64,000 bases of DNA, taken from NCBI GenBank assembly GCA_016178705.1, contig JACOST010000014.1, positions 248,001 to 312,000 on the forward strand, written 5' to 3'. The notes under the pieces are model-generated. The model was not told the origin of the DNA, did not search any database, and saw only the letters and a program-made list of their open reading frames with translations. This document shows positions 57,516-64,000 of the stretch, piece after piece (within the stretch, counting starts at the first letter, position 1; every line of letters begins with the position of its first letter). A program made the translations under genes and the position numbers. This DNA is from Deltaproteobacteria bacterium. GTDB taxonomy: Bacteria > Desulfobacterota > Binatia > HRBIN30 > JACQVA1.

Positions 57516-59051
57516 TCATCTGCCCGCGCTGTAGTGCTCAATGAGTTCGTGCTTGCGCACCTTGCCGTGTGGCTCGCGCGGGAGCTGCGCGACGAACTCT
57601 ACGCGGCGCGGACACTTGTAGTGCGCGAGATCGCGACGCGCGAACGCGATCAGTTCGTCGGCGGTTGCCCGCTCGCCCGAGCGCAGCTCGATCACCGCCA
57701 GCACCGCCTTGCCCAGGTCGTCGTCGGGCACGCCGATGACGGCGACATCGGCTACTTTTGGATGCGCCATCAGCACACTCTCGACTTCGGCGGGATACAC
57801 GTTGGCACCACCGCAAATGATCAGATCAGTGCGCCGATCGGCGATGTAGAGATAGCCGTCGCCGTCGAGATAGCCGAGGTCACCGGCGCTGAAGAAGCCG
57901 TCACGAAACGCCGCGCGATTCTTCTCCGCAGCATCACGGTAGCGAAAATCCAGGCGCGGGCTCTTCACGTAGATCAGCCCGATCTCACCCGTTGCGCACT
58001 GTTGTCCCTGCTCATCGAGGATCCGAATCTCGTGGCCCGGCCACGGTTTGCCGACACTGCCTGGCTTGCGCAGCCATTCCTCCGCCGTGATCTTTGTAAA
58101 GCCGCTCTCCGATGCGCCGTAGAACTCGGTGATCACCCCGGGTGGAAATACCTCGATGATGTGCTTCTTTACCGGTACCGGACAGGGCGCAGCCGAGTGC
58201 AGCACTTGCTTGAGCGACGAGAGATCGTGACAGCGTCGCTCACGTTCGTCGAGTTGGAGAATGCGGCTGAAGTGCGTCGGCACCATGAAGGTGTCGGTGG
58301 CGCGATGGCGCGCGATCAGTCGTAGCGCCTCCGCCGCGTCGAAGCGCGGCATCACCACCACGGTCGCGCCGACCAGCAGATGCACTTGGCCGTAGCTCGA
58401 CGGCGCGGTGTGGTAGAGCGGCCCGGTGACGAGGTGCACCGAGTCGGCATCAAAACCCCAGAGCTGGGCGATACCGAGCAGCATGAGATGACCGGTGGCA
58501 GGATCGACGGGCCGCTCGATACCCTTGGGACGCCCTGTTGTACCCGAGGTGTAGATCAGCACATTGTAGCCACCGCCGACAAAACCGCCGTCTGGTTCGG
58601 CGTCAGACTCCGCCGCGAGTAGCGCCTCGTACGACCGGCCTCGAGTGTCCGCGCCTACCACCCACTGCCGCTCGTCGGGCCAACCAATCTCGTCAAACGC
58701 GCGTGCGATCTCATCGTACAGATCGAACGCGCCGACGAGCAGGCGCGCGCGCGAGTCGGCGAGCATGTAAGCGATCTCCGGCCCCTTCAGCCGATACCCG
58801 ATCGGTACAAGTTGAGCGCCGAGCTTGGCCGCGGCGTTGAGCAGCTCGAACCACTCGAAGCCATTGTGCAGCGCCGCCCCGACGGCGTCACCTTTGCCCA
58901 CACCGACACGCTGTAAGGCGCGCGCCAGCCGATTCACGCGGGCGTTGAACTCCAGGTAGGTCAGCGTGCGGTCTCCCATCCACAGCGCCGGCTTGCCGGG
59001 AGATGTACGGGCGTGATGAGCAAGACCAAGCTGTTGCGGGTTCAATGTCAT
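57516..59051 (-). CDS. AMP-forming acyl-CoA synthetase
   Basis: This 511-residue enzyme of the ANL superfamily activates a carboxylic acid with ATP and joins it to CoA. The phosphate loop is IYTSGTTGRPKG, the adenine region EFYGASESG, and the hinge and A8 region FFSAGDLGYLDGDGYLYIAD then RRTDLIICGGANVYPAEVE. The catalytic lysine is in REPHGKVRKHEL. The start is ATG 59051, behind GAAGGACGC. The length and motifs suit a fatty or aromatic acyl-CoA ligase; the substrate is unknown. It diverges from moaA with 53 bases between. Confidence 0.88.
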   Translation of the reverse strand: MTLNPQQLGLAHHARTSPGKPALWMGDRTLTYLEFNARVNRLARALQRVGVGKGDAVGAALHNGFEWFELLNAAAKLGAQLVPIGYRLKGPEIAYMLADSRARLLVGAFDLYDEIARAFDEIGWPDERQWVVGADTRGRSYEALLAAESDAEPDGGFVGGGYNVLIYTSGTTGRPKGIERPVDPATGHLMLLGIAQLWGFDADSVHLVTGPLYHTAPSSYGQVHLLVGATVVVMPRFDAAEALRLIARHRATDTFMVPTHFSRILQLDERERRCHDLSSLKQVLHSAAPCPVPVKKHIIEVFPPGVITEFYGASESGFTKITAEEWLRKPGSVGKPWPGHEIRILDEQGQQCATGEIGLIYVKSPRLDFRYRDAAEKNRAAFRDGFFSAGDLGYLDGDGYLYIADRRTDLIICGGANVYPAEVESVLMAHPKVADVAVIGVPDDDLGKAVLAVIELRSGERATADELIAFARRDLAHYKCPRRVEFVAQLPREPHGKVRKHELIEHYSAGR

Positions 59052-59104
59052 GGCGCGTCCTTCGGCTAGTTTCCGTAGCATTGTGAAACAGGCATAGTAA
59101 ACGC

Positions 59105-60139
59105 GTGAGGTACACGGACACCTTTGGCCGGCCGCTGCGCAACCTGCGACTGTCGGTCACCGATCGATGCAACCTGCGCTGCCAGTATTGCATGCCCGAG
59201 GAGCACTACGTCTGGCTCCCGCGCGCGGACATGCTGACGTTCGAAGAGATCAGCACATTGGTGGACTGCTTCATCGATCTCGGTGTCGACAAGATCCGAC
59301 TCACCGGCGGTGAGCCGCTGCTGCGCCGCGACCTTCCGGTGCTCGTCCGGCTTCTCGCGAGCAAGCCCGCGCTCCGCGACTTAGCGCTTACCACCAACGG
59401 CATTCTCCTCGGCGATGTCGCACAGGGCTTGCGTGACGCCGGGCTGCATCGCCTCACGGTCAGCATCGATACGTTGAAGCGCGATCGTTTCATCGCGCTG
59501 ACCCGCCGCGATGCGTTGCCGCAAGTGTTGGACGGCATCGAGGCGGCCCGACGGGCCGGGCTCGGCGGACTCAAACTCGACTGCGTGGCGATTCGCGGCT
59601 TCAACGATGATGAACTGATCGATCTCCTCGAATACAGCAAGGGCATCGGTGCCGAACTGCGCTTCATTGAATACATGGATGTCGGCGGTGCCACCGATTG
59701 GTCGACCGACAAGGTGCTTTCGCGCCAAGCGATGCTGGAGAAGTTGGGACGCCACTACGGTCGCATCGAACCGATGGCCGACACCAGCGAGGCGGACGCG
59801 GCGGCGCCGGCTGATCGTTTTCGCTTCGCCGACGGTACGGTGTTTGGGATCATTTCATCGACGACCGCGCCATTTTGCAGCACCTGCGATCGCAGCCGGC
59901 TGACGGCGGATGGCATGTGGTACCTCTGCCTCTACGCTCGCAGCGGAACCGATCTTCGCGGCGCGCTGCGCCGCGGGGCGCCGGCCGACGAGATCAAAGC
60001 CCTGATCGTTTCGACGTGGCAGGGACGAAGCGATCGCGGTGCCGAGGAACGCCTGGGCCTGACGCAACGGCGACCGCTCGCACATCCCGACGAACTTTCA
60101 AAGGATCCGCATCTCGAAATGCACACGCGCGGCGGCTGA
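59105..60139 (+). CDS. moaA: GTP 3',8-cyclase of molybdenum cofactor synthesis
   Basis: This 344-residue radical-SAM enzyme performs the first step of molybdopterin synthesis. The SAM cluster motif is CNLRCQYC (Cys22, Cys26, Cys29), with KIRLTGGEPLLRRDL next. The second cluster has APFCSTCDRSRLTADGMWYLC. The C-terminal GG is present. It starts at GTG 59105. In the same chromosome region it would serve the molybdoenzyme at 6.2 kb. Two short differences from common sequences (such as the tail HLEMHTRGG) do not affect the call. Confidence 0.93.
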   Translation: MRYTDTFGRPLRNLRLSVTDRCNLRCQYCMPEEHYVWLPRADMLTFEEISTLVDCFIDLGVDKIRLTGGEPLLRRDLPVLVRLLASKPALRDLALTTNGILLGDVAQGLRDAGLHRLTVSIDTLKRDRFIALTRRDALPQVLDGIEAARRAGLGGLKLDCVAIRGFNDDELIDLLEYSKGIGAELRFIEYMDVGGATDWSTDKVLSRQAMLEKLGRHYGRIEPMADTSEADAAAPADRFRFADGTVFGIISSTTAPFCSTCDRSRLTADGMWYLCLYARSGTDLRGALRRGAPADEIKALIVSTWQGRSDRGAEERLGLTQRRPLAHPDELSKDPHLEMHTRGG

Positions 60140-60150
60140 CGCCGTCGCTC

Positions 60151-60432
60151 TCAGTCGGCGCGCTGCGTGCGCTTGAGCCAAGCGGCGCGGCAACCACGGT
60201 TGCGGCAGAACCAATTTCGCTCGTCGGCGAATGCCGTCACGCAGCGTTGCGTGCCGCCGGCGAGGCGGATAACCGGGTGACGTTCGCCGCACTGCGCGCA
60301 GGTGACAAACCGCCCGCGATTCGCGGCTGGACTCTTCACTCCCGGCCGGCGCGGCCGGAATTCGCTCACCGTGCCCATGGTGTCGTCGCGAGCATATACA
60401 CCGCTCGCGGAGTCCTTGTCACGAGATTTCAC
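60151..60432 (-). CDS. Small zinc-ribbon protein
   Basis: This 93-residue protein has CAQC early, then a Cys in TQRCVTAF and FCRNRGCRAAW near the end, a pattern for one or two zinc sites. I start it at GTG 60432, with GGAG about seven bases before it; ATG 60378 is an alternative. It is convergent with moaA. I do not recognise the family. Confidence 0.5.
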   Translation of the reverse strand: MKSRDKDSASGVYARDDTMGTVSEFRPRRPGVKSPAANRGRFVTCAQCGERHPVIRLAGGTQRCVTAFADERNWFCRNRGCRAAWLKRTQRAD

Positions 60433-60524
60433 ACGCGCTCCGCCGCCAGGGTCAAAGCGGGAAAAGCGAATCGACGGCTGGCGGGCGTTTCCGTGGACGC
60501 CGCAAGTAGATATAGTCCGTCGTC

Positions 60525-61298
60525 ATGCGACGGCTGGTATTCCTCGTTTCGATCCTGCTCGCGGGCTGCAGCACGGCCTGGCAGAAGCACAGCGCGGAAC
60601 TTGATAGTGCGCTGCTGCAACACGACAGCGAGACGGCGCTGCACGAGGAGCACTGGCTGATCGATCACGCCTTCCGCGACGCGCCCCCCGAGGCGCGCGG
60701 CAAGAGCGCGGAGATGAAACGCCTGCTGACCCTGGCCGATCTGTGCGCCGAGACCGGCAACACCAACGAAGCCATTGAGACCCTGCGGCTCGCGTTACAG
60801 ACCGATCCGGAGCAGCACGAGGCGATCATGCAACGCCTCGCGCGCCTGCCGCTGGCGCCCAGCGATCGGCGGCACTTCGAAGCGGAGTTTCGCTGGAATC
60901 TGAAAGCGCTGCTGCCGGGAAGCGCCATGCCCGACGACGACCAACTCCCGTGTTGGTCGTATCGCGTGCGGCAGATTCAGGTGCGGCGCACTGAAGTGCA
61001 TCAGGCGCCGGAAGGCAGCGAACGGGTCATCTCCTACAACGCGCGGTCGTGGGTCTACGACGCCGACAAGAACACGTGGCACGCCGATGGCGACTGGGTG
61101 CAAGACATCGGCGCGGAAAGCGAGCGCGCGCAGGGACCGCAGCGCGCGCGCTATCGGGCCATTGTCGCAGCCGACGGCGGCTTCTTCGTCGAGGAACCCG
61201 CACCGGCGTGTCATCATCAATACTGGCGCGGCCCGTTCGATGCGGAGCGCGACCGGTTGTTCATCGCACGTCACTTGCCAGGCGCGTCGGCGCCGTAA
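60525..61298 (+). CDS. Lipoprotein with a TPR-like region
   Basis: This 257-residue protein starts at ATG 60525, with a lipoprotein signal ending LLAGCSTAW (lipid cysteine 15). The next 100 residues contain a TPR-like unit (LCAETGNTNEAIETLRLALQ). The C-terminal part is beta-rich (SYRVRQIQVRRTEVHQA, ARYRAIVAADGGFFVEE). It is anchored in a membrane facing the periplasm. The family is unknown to me. Confidence 0.78.
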   Translation: MRRLVFLVSILLAGCSTAWQKHSAELDSALLQHDSETALHEEHWLIDHAFRDAPPEARGKSAEMKRLLTLADLCAETGNTNEAIETLRLALQTDPEQHEAIMQRLARLPLAPSDRRHFEAEFRWNLKALLPGSAMPDDDQLPCWSYRVRQIQVRRTEVHQAPEGSERVISYNARSWVYDADKNTWHADGDWVQDIGAESERAQGPQRARYRAIVAADGGFFVEEPAPACHHQYWRGPFDAERDRLFIARHLPGASAP

Positions 61299-61326
61299 GA
61301 AAACCGCGCGCACACTGTTTTCTCCA

Positions 61327-61355
61327 TTGCGACCACACATACCGGCCGCTATAGT
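61327..61355 (+). promoter_or_regulatory. Sigma-70-type promoter
   Basis: TTGCGA at 61327-61332 and TATAGT at 61350-61355 are spaced by 17 bases, close to consensus. The start point would be near 61362, which leaves a leader of about 100 bases to ATG 61462. Confidence 0.55.
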
Positions 61356-61461
61356 TTGTGCACGGTCGCAGATCCCCTGACGGTGCGGATGCGGAAAATT
61401 TTTGTGCTGGGGTGAGGGAGGAGCCAGGGCAGAGGCCCGGCTGTTTCGTGCGACCCGGTAC

Positions 61462-61929
61462 ATGAATAGACAGTACAAGCATCAACTGGCGCGCGCGGGG
61501 ACCACCGCCAGACTCCGGCGCATGGGCATGGAAGTACAGGAAGTCCGGCGCGCCGACGGCTACGATCTGCTCGTCAACGGTGCCGTGCGCGTTGCGCTCC
61601 GCATCGCGTTTCCCGGCCGCTATGCCCACACGGTTACCGTCGCCGGCAAACGCTACGCCTACGACTACAAGAGCTGGAACTTCAACTTCCATCGGCACGG
61701 ACGCTGGAGCAAACGCTACTGCGACGTATTCGTCTGCATCGCCAAGCGCCGGCGAGCCGCGGATGAGGTCTTCGTGATTCCGGCCGCCACCATCTCCGGG
61801 CCGACCTTCAGCCTGCACGGCGCCGGCAAGCCGTACCGCGGGCGTTACGCGATGTATCGAAACCGCTGGAGCATCATCGGCAGCGTCGAACCGCCGCACG
61901 AAGAGACCGAACGCCACCACGTCGCGTAG
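61462..61929 (+). CDS. Unknown protein, possible PD-(D/E)XK-like nuclease fold
   Basis: This 155-residue basic protein has GYDLLVNGAVRVALRIAFPG, WNFNFHRHGRWSKRYCDVFV and EVFVIPAATISGPTFSL. The order of D-x-L-V, a beta strand with basic residues, then CDVFVCI and FVIPA recalls PD-(D/E)XK proteins, but the catalytic acid/lysine pair is not clear. The frame opens upstream at 61402; I prefer ATG 61462. It lies behind the promoter at 61327-61355. Confidence 0.6.
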   Translation: MNRQYKHQLARAGTTARLRRMGMEVQEVRRADGYDLLVNGAVRVALRIAFPGRYAHTVTVAGKRYAYDYKSWNFNFHRHGRWSKRYCDVFVCIAKRRRAADEVFVIPAATISGPTFSLHGAGKPYRGRYAMYRNRWSIIGSVEPPHEETERHHVA

Positions 61930-61963
61930 CCACCGGGCCGCATCATTGCTCCGGCCGCGCAGG

Positions 61964-62584
61964 CTACACGCGCCGACGGTTATCGTCGGGGTAGGGATAC
62001 TCCATTTGGCGCGCGGTGGCGCGACCGACCGCATCGCCGAAGTAGCGCGTCACCACACGCAACGCCATGTCGATGCCCGCGGAGATGCCGGCGGATGTGA
62101 GGATGTGACCGTCTTCAACGACATGTTGGCCGGCTTCAACCGTGACCGACGGAAAGGACTCGCGCATCCAATCGAGCGAGCGCCAGTGCGTGGTGGCATG
62201 GCGGCCGTCGAGCAACCCGGCTTGGCCGAGCAGCATCGCGCCGGTACACACCGAGGTCAGCGTTTCGACCGCGCGGCCGCGCTCCGCAATGAACCGCAGC
62301 AGCCGCTGGTTTTTGATCTCCGCGCGCGTCCCCCAACCGCCGGGCACTACGAGAACGTCGAGCGGCGGTGCGGTCTCGATAGTATGGTCAGGTTGCACGC
62401 GCAGGCCACCGGTGGCCACCACCGTCTCGAGTGACTCCGCGATCAGCATCACTTCAAACGGCGAGTGCTCTTCACGCCGCCGTTCTTCGTCGAGACGAGT
62501 GACGGAGAACACTTCGAACGGTCCACAGAAGTCGAGGACTTCGACGTTGGGAAAGATCAGAATGCCGACACGCTTGCGGGTCAT
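61964..62584 (-). CDS. DJ-1/PfpI-family protein
   Basis: This protein of about 206 residues has the DJ-1/PfpI fold with the nucleophile Cys in LTSVCTGAMLLGQAG. The early acid is in VLDFCGPFEVFSV, and the histidine-containing RHATTHW follows. Isonitrile (isocyanide) hydratases and GlxA-like sensors share this layout. There is no DNA-binding domain, so an enzyme is likelier than a regulator. ATG 62584 is chosen over an upstream TTG. The substrate is unknown. Confidence 0.82.
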   Translation of the reverse strand: MTRKRVGILIFPNVEVLDFCGPFEVFSVTRLDEERRREEHSPFEVMLIAESLETVVATGGLRVQPDHTIETAPPLDVLVVPGGWGTRAEIKNQRLLRFIAERGRAVETLTSVCTGAMLLGQAGLLDGRHATTHWRSLDWMRESFPSVTVEAGQHVVEDGHILTSAGISAGIDMALRVVTRYFGDAVGRATARQMEYPYPDDNRRRV

Positions 62585-62657
62585 CAACGTGCTTCTGTCA
62601 CGCGCCGCGAGGCGCGCTCACGGCGCATTCGCGTATCCAGAGTGGTGCACTGTGCCG

Positions 62658-63713
62658 CTACGGTCGCGCTTCGAGCACGAGATTGAACGGCGTGGCGGTG
62701 GCCCGGCGGAAGTGGGTGAAACCGCCCGCAGTGATCACCTCGCGCAGTCGCGCTTCTCCAGCCTGCGCGCCTAGCGCGAGACCGACTTCCTGCGCTTTCG
62801 ACGCCGGCGTGCAGATGAAACACGACGCGGAGTAGAAGATACGACCCACCGGATTGAGATTGTCTTCCACGCGATCACCGGCGAACGGTTCGACGACCAT
62901 CCACGTACCGTCGCGCGCCAGCGATTTGTAGACATGCGCGGCGGCCCCAACCGGATCGCCCATATCGTGCAGGCAATCGAAAAACGTCACGAAGTCGTAG
63001 GTGCCGGGATACTCCTTTGCCGCGCCGACCTCGAACGTCACGCGATCCGACACGCCCGCTGCGGCCGCGCGTTTGCGCGCCGCGTCGATTGACGCCGGAT
63101 GATAGTCGAACCCGACGAACTGCGACTTGGGATACGCTTGCGCCATGATCACGGTCGACGCCCCGTGACCGCAGCCGACGTCAGCCATCCGCGCGCCCGC
63201 CTTGAGTTTGGCGTCGACGCCATCGAGTGCGGGAATCCACGAGCTGATCAAGTTGGCGGAATACCCGGCACGGAAGAATCGCTCGGTGCCATGGAACAAC
63301 ACCGGATCGTGCTCATGCCAGCCGACGCCGCGACCGGTGCGGAACGCGTCAGCAATGGTCGGCTCATCCTTGAACAGCGAGGTAATGATGTCGAACATCC
63401 CGAGCAGGTATGCCGCGCTGGTGTCATCAGCCAGCGCGAGGGCTTGCTCGTCGGGCAACGTGAAGCGCCCGGTTGCCGCGTCGTAGTTGACGTAGCCACT
63501 TGCGGCTTGCGCGCACAACCACTCACGCACGTAACGTTCGTCGGTGTGCGTGCGCCCGGCGAGTTCCGCAGGCGTGAGCGGTCCCGCACGCGCCATCGCC
63601 TTGTAGAGACCGAGCTTCTCGCCCAGCACTACCAGCGCCGCACTTAGTGCAGCGCCGGCATCCGTGACGAACTTCCCCATGAACGCGTCGAGCTTCGCTT
63701 GATCGACTGCCAT
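62658..63713 (-). CDS. Class I SAM-dependent methyltransferase with N-terminal winged helix
   Basis: This 351-residue protein has a winged-helix-like N-terminal domain (LYKAMARAGPLTPAELAGRT, VREWLCAQAASGYVNYD) and a Rossmann methyltransferase domain. The SAM loop is RMADVGCGHGASTVIMA, with the acidic strand end FVGFDYHPASID and VTFFDCLHDMGDP. O- and C-methyltransferases of this architecture dimerise through the N-terminal domain. ATG 63713 has GGAGAAC twelve bases before it. The substrate is unknown. Confidence 0.85.
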   Translation of the reverse strand: MAVDQAKLDAFMGKFVTDAGAALSAALVVLGEKLGLYKAMARAGPLTPAELAGRTHTDERYVREWLCAQAASGYVNYDAATGRFTLPDEQALALADDTSAAYLLGMFDIITSLFKDEPTIADAFRTGRGVGWHEHDPVLFHGTERFFRAGYSANLISSWIPALDGVDAKLKAGARMADVGCGHGASTVIMAQAYPKSQFVGFDYHPASIDAARKRAAAAGVSDRVTFEVGAAKEYPGTYDFVTFFDCLHDMGDPVGAAAHVYKSLARDGTWMVVEPFAGDRVEDNLNPVGRIFYSASCFICTPASKAQEVGLALGAQAGEARLREVITAGGFTHFRRATATPFNLVLEARP

Positions 63714-63788
63714 AGCCTGTTCTCCCATAGAAGTGTCGGGCGTACTTGAACACCGGGGGAGGCGCGCTTGTCAACTCGCGCGCCGATG

Positions 63789-64000
63789 CTATTGGGAGAG
63801 CGCCGCGGGGCAGGTGGTGAGCGCGTAGTCGATCGCCGCGATCAATTCATCGATCGTCACATCACCGCTGTTGTCACGATCGAAACTCGAGCACTCTTCC
63901 AGCGAGACAAGGCCGAGGTCGATGTTGACGCCGGTGATCAACTCCTCCACGGTGACGTCGCCGCTGCTGTCGCAATCGCCCGTGCAAGAGACGGGGCAAG
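63789..64000 (-). CDS. C-terminal end of a secreted protein with dockerin/EF-hand-like repeats (cut by window edge)
   Basis: The minus strand ends at TAG 63791-63789. The visible tail reads CPVSCTGDCDSSGDVTVEEL, then ITGVNINLGLVSLEECSSFD and RDNSGDVTIDELIAAIDYAL, ending TTCPAALSQ. Two D-x-D-x-S-G-D loops match calcium-binding EF-hand or dockerin units, with cysteine pairs. Such tails are common at the end of large secreted proteins in uncultured delta-proteobacterial groups. The N-terminal part lies outside the window. Confidence 0.7.
   Translation of the reverse strand, partial: CPVSCTGDCDSSGDVTVEELITGVNIDLGLVSLEECSSFDRDNSGDVTIDELIAAIDYALTTCPAALSQ

Overview
This is a 64 kb window from a high-GC Gram-negative-type bacterial chromosome, read from sequence alone. 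Tat-dependent molybdoenzymes, many c-type cytochromes, lipoproteins, secreted Pro/Thr-rich proteins and a C-terminal EF-hand/dockerin-like tail point to an uncultured delta-proteobacterium-like lineage. Candidatus Binatota is my best guess, but no rRNA or marker gene here can settle it.

Layout. 1-3.4 kb is a decayed region: the tail of an unknown gene, a PIN/AbrB toxin-antitoxin pair, a displaced Rhs C-terminal toxin cassette with a possible immunity gene, and a pseudogene cut by a palindromic element. 3.9-13.5 kb is a respiratory operon for a type II DMSO-reductase-family molybdoenzyme of the ethylbenzene-dehydrogenase-like clade: hemerythrin, dihaem cytochrome c/haem-b gamma fusion, catalytic alpha, Fe-S beta, TorD-like chaperone, two unknown proteins. 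It ends in an ArsC-family gene with an in-frame UGA exactly at the catalytic cysteine. 13.6-19.3 kb has a triheme cytochrome, pyruvate:ferredoxin oxidoreductase and a dihydroorotate-dehydrogenase-like protein. 20.6-33.7 kb is a 13 kb Rhs/YD-repeat polymorphic toxin locus between two 47-bp direct repeats. It holds a giant LamG/NHL/Rhs protein split by one frameshift, a second Rhs core with a different tip, and two candidate immunity genes. 34-39 kb has spermidine-synthase-like membrane proteins, HflX and a secreted repeat protein. 39.4-42.8 kb is a three-gene succinate dehydrogenase/fumarate reductase operon. 43-50.7 kb has a glycosyltransferase, a TetR regulator with a clear operator, an esterase and a partly decayed monooxygenase operon. 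50.9-57.4 kb is a 6.5 kb genomic island at the 3' end of tRNA-Thr(CGU), bounded by a perfect 46-bp repeat. It carries a PLD-family protein, a HEPN-like protein, an unknown protein and a papain-like peptidase, with no integrase. 57.5-64 kb has an acyl-CoA synthetase, MoaA, small proteins, a PfpI-family protein, a methyltransferase and the partial EF-hand protein.

How the genes fit together. The molybdoenzyme complex would oxidise or reduce a substrate in the periplasm and pass electrons through the gamma cytochrome domains. MoaA (59 kb) supplies the molybdenum cofactor, TorD matures the alpha subunit, and PFOR and Sdh/Frd link to central carbon metabolism. The accessory parts (Rhs locus, tRNA island, toxin-antitoxin) look like conflict systems. 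The most unusual items are the candidate selenocysteine ArsC, the integrase-less tRNA island, and the Rhs locus with tip and immunity modules inside direct repeats.
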